A stretch of 64,000 bases of DNA, from positions 77,518,224 through 77,582,223 of the forward strand of contig CM059971.1 of the NCBI GenBank assembly GCA_030490835.1. Reading direction: 5' to 3'. The stretch comes from Annona cherimola. Lineage: Eukaryota; Streptophyta; Magnoliopsida; Magnoliales; Annonaceae. The position numbers and the translations under genes are program-made. Of this stretch, positions 39,501 through 49,512 are shown in pieces. How positions within the stretch are numbered: position 1 is the stretch's first letter; the number at the start of each line of letters is the position of its first letter. The notes beneath the pieces are model-generated. The model worked only from the letters and a program-made list of their open reading frames with translations. It had not been told where the DNA came from and searched no databases.

Positions 39501-42353
39501 AGAGGGAACTTGAAAAAAAAAGCTGTGCTTTTTTAAATCTGTACCGAGTTGCGAACCTGTCAAATTTGGTTCGACCGTCGGTTAAGCAATTTGAATGGTT
39601 TAACTCAATCAGACCGAACCATATGTAAACAAACTGGAACTCAACCGATTCCCGATCGGACTGGTCCAACTGGCCGGTTCGGTCCGGTTCTTACAACATT
39701 GATTGGAATCTGTGTTCCACTCACCACAGGCGGCACTGGCATTTGCCATGTGTACCTTTGGAAGGAAATCACATGGTATTGTGATGTGAGCTCCATGTAG
39801 TCACTTTTACTTCTTGTTTTTCCTCCTCTTGATTGATCTTTCTTTCTTTTTTTATGCCAAGGAAAATGAAGAATTCATGACCATTGAAACAATGGAGTAT
39901 ATGCCTGGAAAATTTGTTGAAATTCAAGTTGTGGCTTGATAGGTTTAGGGTTCATGTAGCTTCACTTTTGAAGGGTGGTTATGCGCTTCCTATATCTGCA
40001 CCACAATATTTTGAATTTGATGTTTGGCTTGGCAGTGTGTTAGTCAGGTGTTTTCCCTATTTTTAGAAGAAATCAGGGCTTAAAAGCACATGCGGCAGAA
40101 GTTCCAAATATTCCTTGCTGGAAAATTACTTACTCAATTTTTATTCTGCAGAAGTTGCTCCCAAAATGCAACCTAAATGAAGCCTTGGTTCCACATCATT
40201 TCCTCTGCATATATGATCTGATACTTAACATCTTTTTAACAAGTGGATGATGTATGATGTGAGCTTGCTATTTTTAAACTTATAAAATATTAGCCTTCCA
40301 TAGAAAACCTCAACTTTGCTTGATTGGACAATGCCACTCTAGAGAGGCCCTGGGAGACTAGGCTTTCAAAGCATGTTCAATACTCCAATGCCTGATTCAC
40401 CCATATTATTTTTTCGTTTTGGAACAATTATTCACTTAGGTTTCTCAAAGCGGATCCCACAGTGAACTTGTTACTTCAGTGGTCATGTGGATGCTTAAGA
40501 TCTGAGAACATGCTTATTCTACAGACATTACATTTAAGGATGGCATTGCCACCTCATATTCTCCTCTCTCCAATGATATTTTGGTCAAAAAATATATTTT
40601 TTTCCCATTGGTTTTTCAGTATGCGAATTAAGTGGCTTTGCTGAGTCGAACTTAATGGTTTGCTTTTAGTTACACAGGTTCCCATGGTGGTGTTTCAAAG
40701 TTGGAGTGGGAAACCAGAATGAGAATAGCTCTGGATGCTGCTAGAGGCCTGGAATACCTACATGAACGGGTCAACCCTCCTGTGATTCACAGAGATTTCA
40801 AGAGCAGCAACATCCTTCTTGACAAGAACTTCCATGCAAAGGTCTCAGATTTTGGCCTGGCCAAGCTTGGATCTGAAAAAGCTGGTGGGCATGTCTCTAC
40901 CCGTGTATTGGGCACTCAAGGATATGTTGCTCCTGAGTAAGAATTTTTAACTGTTAAGTTCAATACAATAATTCTGAAGTTATCTAACTGGTAGCGTTTT
41001 AAGGACTTGATGCTGTCCAGTTTCCTACTCGAAAATGTAAGATAGTATATGACTTTGTTTCTGAATTCAAAGGCTTCTTTCTTTTACAGGTATGCGTTAA
41101 CTGGACATTTGACTACCAAATCAGATGTGTACAGCTATGGCGTTGTGCTGTTGGAGCTGCTCACGGGCAGGGTTCCAGTGGACATGAAAAGGGCTTCTGG
41201 AGAAGGGGTTCTTGTATCATGGGTAAGGAATCTATACTTCCTTTCTCCAGTTAATTTTCTGCTTCCTGATATCTGCTGCTGGCCTAACACAGTCACCTAG
41301 CTTGGTTTCCACCGTAAAGCTTCCTCTGATGGTGCTGGCAGGGTACTGCTCTATTGCTGGTTGTACACTTCTATTGGGGGGCAACCTTTTGCCACTAGAC
41401 CATGGTATCATCTTGGGAGGCTGGGGCTGCCAATGTACTTTCTCTCACTTGTAATTTGTGGCATTATGACTGTAACTAGAGAACTGTGAACACGGCTCTC
41501 TTAAGATTTGACTATAGATCACCTGATTGTGCATCAGATGTGAATGATGTTTGGATAAAGGTCTCAAAGAACTTCAGATCCTGCTTGGCCTAATGGGATC
41601 CACCACTACCAGTTGATGCTTTGTTTATCTCCCTGAAATATCCAACCTTATACGTTCCCAGGATTTCTCTATCCATATCTTTCTAGAACTATCTATGACT
41701 AGGGTATTGAGATAAGAACAGTTATGATGTTTTGAAGTAATTTGGCATCTGGCATTCGTGCACGCCTCCCCATTTCTGAACTGTTGTGCATTTGGGTTTC
41801 GCAATGCCTTTATGCAGCACCTCCTTTGTGGCCATACATGCTAGATTTTTGAAGTTTAAGGGCAGGTTCAAGCGGAGAGGTTTTCATGAAACTGGATCCC
41901 TTTCATCAAATTGGCGACATTGTATTTTCTGTCTCTAAAAACTGTACTTGTCCAATAATTCACCAGTTATGGTAAGTTGTGTTGTTGGGCTTAATTTGGT
42001 GTGCATGTGAATGCTGGCCTGGATTTTGACCATGTTTTTCTCCTTGTCTTTGTTGTCCCTTTGTAAACAAAAAGGCATTGCCTCGGCTGACAGATCGGGA
42101 GGAGGTTCTACAGATCATGGATCCTGCCTTGGAAGGTCAGTATTCGATGAAGGAGGTTATTCAGGTGGCAGCCATTGCAGCTATGTGCGTGCAGGCTGAG
42201 GCAGATTACAGGCCCCTGATGGCAGATGTGGTTCAGTCCTTGGTCCCGCTTGTGAAAAATCAGAAGCCAACATCAAGGGTTGGAAGCAGTTCCAGTTTTC
42301 ATGCCATGAGATCTCCTACAGCATCAGAATGCAGTAATCGAGCAGGAGAGTAA
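36549..42353 (+). CDS. Membrane-anchored receptor-like Ser/Thr protein kinase (RLCK/PBL-like), 6 exons, complete
   Basis: Exons: 36549-36705, 37184-37419, 37812-37947, 40678-40936, 41090-41222, 42075-42353; phases agree for 400 codons (399 aa). Residues about 12-35 are a strongly hydrophobic Val/Leu/Ala segment followed by a basic stretch ([10 protein letters not shown]), indicating a membrane anchor with almost no extracellular part. The kinase domain is intact: glycine loop GHGGFGSV (94-101), VAVK Lys about 115, HRDFKSSN (HRD 214-216, an RD kinase), DFG 234-236, [10 protein letters not shown] (APE 261-263), and '[20 protein letters not shown]'. It belongs to the plant RLK/Pelle superfamily and resembles small transmembrane RLCK-VII/PERK-like kinases lacking an ectodomain. 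Ligand and substrate are unknown. Intron 3 is enlarged by the hAT element at 38108-39701. Confidence 0.94.
38108..39701. mobile_element. Non-autonomous hAT element in kinase intron 3, 8-bp target duplication ATTGGAAT
   Basis: 1,594 bp. It begins CAATGTTGTTAGAAC and ends GTTCTTACAACATTG (one mismatch over 15 bp), flanked by identical 8-mers ATTGGAAT at 38100-38107 and 39702-39709. Subterminal regions are full of 'ggttcg/cggttc/gaacc' words on both sides. No transposase is readable. The 39.03-39.48 kb interior is GC-richer and repeats 'aatgaagaggaaa' three times (about 39127, 39244, 39317). Confidence 0.87.
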
Positions 42354-42705
42354 AATTCTGAAGTTGTTTATGTCTAGAGGTAGTCTACCAATTGCTTAGC
42401 ACTAGGAAGAATCAGCTCTTTTAACAATGGCTTTCTTTTTGGTTACTAATTATCAGCTTTTGTTGCTGATAGAACGAATGATGCATTTGATGGCATTTGC
42501 GTTCTGGCTCTGTTTATCACTTCAACTTACAAACGCAGAATTTTATTTTTGAGGGAAGCAAATGTGAGACTGCTGCTAAATGCATATTCAAGGAAAACAC
42601 AAATCTATTTCTAAAACAAGCATGTCATATACAGCATTTTTAGTATTAACGGACGCACCAGCATTTCCAAGATGAAGATAGTACAGAATGTCTTGACTGC
42701 TGGTT
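42354..42705. other. 3' flank of the kinase gene
   Basis: Ordinary AT-rich downstream sequence, probably including the kinase 3' UTR. Nothing else was recognised. Confidence 0.4.
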
Positions 42706-42880
42706 TCAATGGTCTTGACGTTTGGGTTTCTTCACCACCTCCTGCTTCGGCACTGTCACTCTCAGCACTCCATTCTCCATCACTGCTTAACCTCTTCCAC
42801 CATTGCATTCTCCGCCAACCTGAACCTCCCCAAGAACTTCCCGTTGCTCCTCTCAACCCGGAGAATGGAGTGATGGTCAT
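42706..42880 (-). pseudogene. Small heat-shock protein (HSP20, alpha-crystallin domain) 3' fragment, frameshifted
   Basis: Read right to left: 'ILRVERSNGKFLGRFRL' then 'AENAMVEEVK', typical of the second half of a plant class I small HSP alpha-crystallin domain. A one-base loss after VEEVK (about 42790) shifts the frame; in the next frame 'MENGVLRVTVPKQE' and a Lys-rich tail continue to a stop at 42706-42708. The N-terminal half is absent: similarity stops at about 42880, exactly where the duplicated unit begins. It is therefore truncated and frameshifted and not expected to give an active chaperone. Confidence 0.8.
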
Positions 42881-43307
42881 CTTCTTGCCCCGAAAGCTTG
42901 CTAAGAGAATACGAGGGTGGCCTTCTGTGTTGGTTGTCTGGTAGTAGTCGATTGTTACAGGCAGATTGTGGCCTTCTGTGTCGAGGATTTATACAGGAAG
43001 AGGGGAAAAAGAGTTGGATTTTCTGGATATATTTGCTGCTTTCCTGAAAGGGGAGACATTGTAAATTTTCTAAGTTCAAGAGTATATGAAGGGATTGAAT
43101 AGGATGTAAAAAAATTGGATGAAAAGAGACTGTTGTGTTGGGAAATGAAAATTTATGTAAGAAATGAAAAAAGGTAATTTTACAGATAGGAAAGTTTAGG
43201 GGTTGTTTACGAATGGAAAGGACACCTTTCTCATTCTAAAAGTACATATCCTTTACATGTTTCATACATATATGTTTCATACATATATACATATATATAT
43301 ATATATA

Positions 43308-43691
43308 GGAATATATTATGGTGCAGCATGCTGCATCGGAATTTTTCGGTGCAGCATCGCTGAAATGGGCCCCACATGATCATGAAATCATGATCTACTC
43401 CACCCATTGTATTTAGAATAATGTATTATATTACCATACTAATTTTCATCTCAATCAGATATGTATATGGCCCCCATCTGAAAATGGTATAAATCCAACG
43501 TAATAAAATAGTTTGATGTAAGTAACAACTTTAAAGTATCTGATTTGGATGAAAATTGGTATGGTAATAGAATACATTATTCTAAATACAATAGGTGGAG
43601 TAGATCATGTTTTCATGATCATGTGGGGCCTATTTTTGGGCTACTGCACCGCTGTTCCGGTGCAGTGACGTTGCACCAGAACAACTCTCTC
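43308..43691. mobile_element. Palindromic 'gtgcag' MITE in a TA microsatellite, copy 1
   Basis: Long inverted arms: 'gccccacatgatcatgaaat' on the left and 'tcatgatcatgtggggcc' on the right, continuing inward for about 120 bp. (TA)n runs flank both sides (about 43283-43307 and 43692-43713). It has no coding capacity. Confidence 0.8.
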
Positions 43692-43713
43692 ATATATATA
43701 TATATATATATAT

Positions 43714-44060
43714 GGATATGATCCAGTACAGTCCGCTGTAAAATGGGCCCTACATATTATATTGTAATGAAACTTTATACAATCATTTATCCATATAAAA
43801 ATCATTCTTTAGACGGTTTAGATGTTGAAAATACCATTTTAAACTTACTATTTACATTAAACTATTTTATTACGTTGATTTTGCACCATTTTAAGATGGG
43901 GATCACACACATGTTGGATTTAGATGAAAATTGGTACACTAATAAAGTGGACAATTCTAAATACAATGGGTGGGGAGGATTTCCCATTTATGATCATATG
44001 GGGCCCACGGTGCATGGACTGCACGGTGCGGTCGTATGCACCGGAACAAATTCCATATAT
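43714..44060. mobile_element. Directional 'gtgcag' MITE in a TA microsatellite, copy 2
   Basis: Begins 'ggatatgatccagtacagtc' and ends 'gtatgcaccggaacaaattc', with (TA)n on both sides. Its right half resembles that of copies 1 and 3, while its left half ('agacggtttagatgttgaaa') is not palindromic with it. Confidence 0.7.
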
Positions 44061-44094
44061 ATATATATATAAGTACATATCCTTTACATGTTTC

Positions 44095-44126
<32 letters not shown>

Positions 44127-44127
44127 G

Positions 44128-44452
44128 AGACAGATTCTGGTGCAACATTACTGAAATGGGCTCCACATGATCATGAAATCATTATCTACTCCACCCATTG
44201 TATTTAAAATAATGTATTCTATTACCATACCAATTTTCATTCCAATCAGATATGTATATGACCTCCATCTGAAAATGGTACAAATCCAACGTAATAAAAT
44301 AGTTTGATGTAAATAACAACTTTAAAGTATCTGATTGGGATGAAAATTAGTATGGTAATAGAATACATTATTCTAAATACAATGGGTGAAGTAGATCATG
44401 ATTTCATGATCGTGTGAGGCCCATTTCAGTGATGTTGCACCAGAATCTGTCT
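44128..44452. mobile_element. Palindromic 'gtgcag' MITE in a TA microsatellite, copy 3
   Basis: 325 bp with near-perfect arms: AGACAGATTCTGGTGCAACA at the left end and TGTTGCACCAGAATCTGTCT at the right; about 120 bp of each arm pairs. TA repeats lie immediately outside. Confidence 0.85.
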
Positions 44453-44469
44453 ATATATATATGGAGGCT

Positions 44470-44697
44470 GATCGTATGCTCCCAGCGCCGCATGCTCCTG
44501 GGCGCATGCACCTATTTTTTTTATTTTTTTTTGAATTTTTTTTATAAAATTATTAATATAAGTGTATTTAACATCTTTATAAATTTTTACCATTTTTAGA
44601 GTATTTTAAATATTTATTTTTTATTTTTGAAAATCAGTAGCATCAGTGTATACGCCTAGGAGCATGCAGCGCTGCATGCTCCCGGGAGCATACGATC
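44470..44697. mobile_element. CCCGGG-tip Mutator-like MITE, third copy, in a TA microsatellite
   Basis: 228 bp from GATCGTATGCTCCC to GGGAGCATACGATC. Each end carries a GC-rich inner palindrome (CAGCGCCGC left, GCAGCGCTGC right). The interior stem matches 12655-13011 but lacks most of its 3' stem. TA runs lie on both sides. Confidence 0.75.
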
Positions 44698-44949
44698 GGT
44701 GTCTTATATATATATATTTCAATTCTCGTGCAACTTTTCATATTTCTAATAACATAATAATACTTTTTCATCATATTTCACATCTCATCTCATTTACGAA
44801 CAGGTAAAGTAATTATGTATTAGAAAATGAGATATTGTATTATATGTGGCTTCCATCCCAAAAGATGACTAGGGTTCTCCTTAAGGAAATAGATTTCGTA
44901 CTTGCAATAGCCGAGGACTAAAAACGGTCATGTCCACGCTACAGCAGGG

Positions 44950-45177
44950 ATGCCTGTCGATACACACGGAGGCTGTTGTGTACGTGATGAAGGCCTAAGG
45001 AGTAAGGACTATTGGCATGGGATAATATCAACAATGATTAGTTCTAATCAGCATTCTCTTCTTACGCCTGAACAAATAGAAGCTAGTCGAAATGTCCTCG
45101 CCCGGACAAATCCAAGTCCCACACACTCAAATTTTTATTCTTTGAACTCGTTTTTTAATCCATGCCCTATGCCTTAA
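44950..45177 (+). other. 75-codon open frame in the duplicated unit, copy 1; identity unknown
   Basis: Encodes MPVDTHGGCCVRDEGL... ending NPCPMP. The same frame is kept open in unit 2 (51043-51270) with one amino-acid change. It contains LLTPEQIEASR, faintly like a motif of ribosomal protein L16, but the rest does not fit. No introns, promoter or domain are evident. It is a candidate only; the shared frame could simply reflect recent duplication. Confidence 0.2.
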
Positions 45178-46555
45178 CCCTGACCTGGTGTAGACAAAAA
45201 CTCCATTTTATTAAACTTCAGCCCTACTTAACCCTAAGAATATCAGGTTGGTCTCGAATTGAACTTAGGTCGATGGTTGGATTTGAAATTTTAAATTGGT
45301 AATTTCGATCAAGCTAATTTTCACTGCAACATGAAATAGTAGTAACGATTTATTTTCAACATTAAAACGAAAGAAAAATAATGAGGTATATGTGGAGAAT
45401 GGGTGGAAATTCAACTGCCTATGCTTAATTCTTGCCATTTTGGAACCTCAAACTGGAATTGGATTAAGTTACCTAAAGAGCAACTCTCATTAGCTTGAAT
45501 CAAGTTTTGGTAACTGAAAATTTTCATATCAACATAATCAAATTTTAGGTAAAGTTAAAGGTTCATCAAATAAAAGTATTGGGTTGAAGTTAAACTGAAA
45601 TAGGCATTAGATTAGATTACGATATAGTTGATAGTATTGAATTAAAATTTTGAAACCTAGCGTCATTTTTCTAGAGTTTTGATTTGTTAAGGAAGGAGCT
45701 TTTTATAATTTTTAAGATTTTTGCTTAGTTCTATAAGAGTCAAGATTTGTTAAAAGAATATCTATCATTACCCGTGTTGATAGACGAAAATTTACAAGAA
45801 TTTTGGAATTGATTTATTCGATTTTAGTTTATTAACTTTTTTCAGCACACGATTAGGCTGTTTTAGTCCAAATTATTGATACATTTTGAACCTCTGATCC
45901 AACCCAAATTGTATAATTATGGTTGTGTTAGGATTATAATTTTTGGAAAAGGGTTGTATTGAGGTCACATAGGATTGAAATTTTAGAAAACATATTAGAA
46001 TTAAGATTAGGAAATATATTGTGCGCCACGACATAGTCAGTAGTATAACATTGTGATATTTTCATAATTCATTAATTATAAAAATGCCACTAATTTTAAA
46101 AAATCAGAAATAAATATTTAAAAGTCTTCAAATATGGTAAAAATTGATGCATGTGTTAAATATATATACATTAACAATTGTATAAAATTATTTTAAAAAA
46201 TTTAAAAATAGATGAAATGCTCCGGGTGCATTAGTTGGCCCGTACAAGCATTACACGACAGTGAGGACGCGTTCAAACACTACATGCACTGCTTACATGT
46301 CCATGTGTATATACTGGGACCCGCACCACTACCCCACCCGCTTTATATATATTTCGCGAAGTGTGTGTATATAGATCGCCTGGAGCATGTGCTTCTTACA
46401 TGCCATTTATCACTTCAGCATTAATGAGGGCGGTGGAGGTATAGCATGTGCATATGCCTACGCTGTTTCTCACTTTTTGCTGCGTATTCTTTTTGACGGA
46501 ACTCATAAACGACATGAGATGGGTAGCTTGAAATTTTTTTATTATTCCTAAACCA

Positions 46556-46585
46556 AGCACTGGCATGTGGAAGGCGTTATTCAAC

Positions 46586-46618
<33 letters not shown>

Positions 46619-46676
46619 CAAAAAAAAAGAAAAGAAAAAAAGAAAAAGCACTGGCATGTGGAAGGCGTTATTCAAC
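46556..46676. repeat. Poly(A) tract flanked by a perfect 30-bp direct repeat
   Basis: The 30 bases at 46556-46585 recur exactly at 46647-46676 (key words 'actggcatgtggaaggcgtt'). Between them are 61 bases, almost all A with a few G and C. This may be a poly(A) insertion with a target duplication, or slippage. Confidence 0.8.
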
Positions 46677-47147
46677 ACCTCCTTTTCCATTGACCCGTGC
46701 TATTGTGTAGAGCTGGCTTTGTTCAGCAGAAGAGGGAGAGCACATACCAACACACGTATAAGCAAGAGTTATGACTAAGAGCACCGGGTGTAAAAATTCA
46801 TTTTAAATTTTTTTTTTTTGAAGACCTTTAGATATTTATTTTTTATTTTTTAAAATCAATGACATTTTCATAGTTCATTAATTACAAAAATAACACTGAT
46901 TTTAAAAAATCAAAAATAAATATCTAAAACTCTCTAAAAATGGTATAAATTAATAAATTTGTTAAATACGCGTAGATTAACAATTACGTAAAAAAGAATT
47001 AAAAATAAGTGAAATGCTCCCCGTGCATTCAATTGGCCCGTACAAGCATTACACGACAGAGAAGGAAAAAACAGTGAGACACACACATGCATTGCCTGCT
47101 TGCATGTCCAAAGGATCTCTAGTGGGACCCGCACCCCTACCCCACGC

Positions 47148-47151
<4 letters not shown>

Positions 47152-47204
<53 letters not shown>
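47152..47204. repeat. TA microsatellite
   Basis: About 26 uninterrupted TA units. The homologous place in the left tandem copy (46340-46351) has only 4-5 units. Confidence 0.95.
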
Positions 47205-47207
<3 letters not shown>

Positions 47208-48588
47208 TCTCATGTGTGTGTATATAGATCACCTGGAGCACGTGCTTTTTACATGCCATTTATCACTTCAGCATTAATGAAATTAACTTAAATCGAAAAT
47301 TTTGCATGTCCTACTAAAATTCGGAAAAGATATTTCTCTTTTGAAATTATTTTACTGTTAGCTTACGAACAATCCTATTGGAATATCATCTAAATAATTA
47401 AATATAAATTTTACAGAAAAACAAATAACGATTTTATAACACACATGAAATTAAACGGCATTGCGAGACAATCAATCGTGGGATCATAATGAATTAAATG
47501 AAATTCATTGATTTTCGTTGAGATCGCAAGTAACTTGAGTAGTATTGTATACACACTCTAAATTATTAAGTATATAATTGATCGATTGAATGCAGTAAAA
47601 TTAGATCATACAGGGAACTTATGAAATTTATAATACATTATTAGTTTCAACCTTTTTCTTTTATTATGAGCCGCCAGAAATATCTGTTTGTATTGTTTTG
47701 CATAAAAATTTGTTAAATTTGATCTTTCAAGAATAAAATTACATAGGAGGACCTACTTAGCTCGTAGTTGAGAGACTCTGAGACTGTTAACCCGGGTTAC
47801 AGAATATCCGGCTGCGTAAATGCATGAGGTTTCCTTGCGTTCGTTCCCTCTCCCTTTTCTTGAGTTTTCTGGTGCTCTTGGGTTGCATCTCCACACGCAA
47901 TCCTAAGCAAGCATGGCCCGCCTCACTTTACACTCCAGACCATTTATTTGGTGATCCACGCCATTTATTGAGTAGACGTAAAGGTCCTCGTATTATTTCT
48001 CCCCTCTCGGCTTGCTCAGCACAACGCCCTCCACAATACCGACGCTTTTATCGTTTTTCTCTGGCCAGTTTAGGAATAATAAAAAAATCCCAAGCTGCCC
48101 ATCTCACGCTGTTTTTGAATTCTGTTAAAAAGGGTTACGCCTGCAAAAAGTGAGAAACAGTGTGGGCATATTTACAATTTTGAGAAATTTATGAACACAG
48201 ATGTAATATCGGTAAAAAGTTGTCGGCATATCTGCAAAAATCCCCTTTTCATGGTAAAGAAGAATTGCTTGTTGTCGCTGGTCTTGTGTTTCTCTGAAGG
48301 CTTTTAATGAACATGAGAAAGTATTTATAAGGCAGCAGCAGGCAGAGCGTGTAAAATGATACAGGGGATTTTTTTTTTTTAAAGGATAAATGGGGTTATT
48401 GTGGAAAATAGAATATTTTGAAAATAATGTAATTGATATGAAATAATAGTAGTAAAGTTGGAATAAATAAGATAATTGAAAAGAAAAATGATTAAACTAT
48501 AACTACAGGTTGGAAAAATGGAGATTTTAGGTTGTACAATAAATTGCTGGAAATTGTGCATTCCATGGGATACCATCCCATCCTCATG

Positions 48589-49309
48589 TAGGGTTGGGAA
48601 TCGACTTGGGCCGTTTTGGGTCAAAGTTTGCCTAACTATGATCCTAATTTTTAGAAAGTTTATATGACCCTATTTTTATACTAGGTTAGGACAATTTCAG
48701 TTTAGCATTTATTTTTTTTAGTAGGTTCTAAGATAAACTTCGGGTTGGTATCAAACCGGTTTCAGGATAATGAGTCGGATAAAAAATGCAAGTCAAATAA
48801 GATGATTTTAAAAATTTATATACCTATCAAATATAAAGATACATTTATACTAAATTTAAATATTATATGCTTAAATGTTTTACCAATAATTTAAAAACAC
48901 ATCATTATTAAAACAAAACATGAAAAAATATAGTATAACTTTATTAAAATATGTTAATGTACATTTATACGTAAGAGTTATGTGTATATGTGCAAATTTT
49001 TCTTATTGATTCTCATATTGTTTTCTAGATAAATTGATCCCTTTATTGTTTGATATAGGTGGTTATCAAAAATGTGAAAATTTTGAAAGAAAATAATAAT
49101 AAGATTTAAACATAGGATTATATTTTTTAATAAATCAATATACGCGGGGTGAGTTGGAACGTGGTTAATCTGCCCCAATCTTATTTTTAAATTCAGGTTA
49201 AAATCTTTAATCTACCTTATACTGGGTCAAAAAATATTAGTTTTATCTGATAAAAAAAGGATCCAGGTAAGGATAGTTCACTGGTCGACTACCTTAATTT
49301 CCACCCCTA
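48589..49309. mobile_element. Non-autonomous hAT-type element in duplication unit 1
   Basis: 721 bp starting TAGGGTTGGGAATCGACTTG and ending 'tccacccCTA'. Flanking 8-mers TCCTCATG (48581-48588) and TCCCCACG (49310-49317) match at 6 of 8; in unit 2 they are TCCCCATG/TCCCCACG (7 of 8), as expected for an aged hAT target duplication. No transposase frame. Confidence 0.7.
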
Positions 49310-49512
49310 TCCCCACGTACACATATCCTCAAATGTCGTTATTTTCTTAGCGTAAGCCATTATGGATTTTAGGAACGGATTGTAATAGTTCATAGAATGT
49401 TACAATGCAACAGTTCGTGGCTATTCTTATTACACGTGACCCCTTGCAACCCACTACCAACTCTTTGTACTTTGAGCCTGCCTGCGCGTGACAATTCCTC
49501 GGGCAATCCAAA

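Larger units (their letters stand above)
46078..47290. repeat. Imperfect tandem duplication (about 0.8-kb offset)
   Basis: 46078-46440 and 46885-47290 share an AT-rich CCCGGG-family stem remnant followed by 'ttggcccgtacaagcattac', 'gggacccgcacc' and 'tttatcacttcagcattaat'. The second copy has a much longer TA run. Confidence 0.75.
45322..48116. other. 2.8-kb segment present in unit 1 but absent from unit 2
   Basis: In unit 2 the sequence 'gctaatttt' (to 51414) joins directly to 'gaattctg' (from 51415), while in unit 1 these are 2,795 bp apart, each bordered by TTTT. The segment holds AT-rich DNA (45.3-46.0 kb), a tandem duplication, a poly(A) tract and a TA microsatellite. A 109-codon open frame at 47824-48153 with a hydrophobic N-terminus crosses its right border; I do not recognise it. 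Confidence 0.7.

Noticed and set aside
43276..44110. Regular TA-spaced repeats considered as a CRISPR-like or satellite array
   Set aside because: The units are different transposons separated by microsatellite, there is no constant repeat/spacer pattern, and the context is a plant nuclear genome.
44950..45177. Possible organelle-derived rpl16 fragment
   Set aside because: Only a short LLTPEQIEASR-like motif fits; the neighbouring L16 motifs are absent, so I do not call it a plastid or mitochondrial insertion.
46586..46646. Poly(A) tract considered as the tail of a processed pseudogene
   Set aside because: No transcript-like body precedes it; the 30-mer direct repeat begins immediately before the A run.
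47824..48153. 109-codon plus-strand frame with a signal-peptide-like start
   Set aside because: Its C-terminal third lies in a repeat that also occurs inverted at 46450-46560, and the frame crosses an indel border, so coding is unlikely without expression data.
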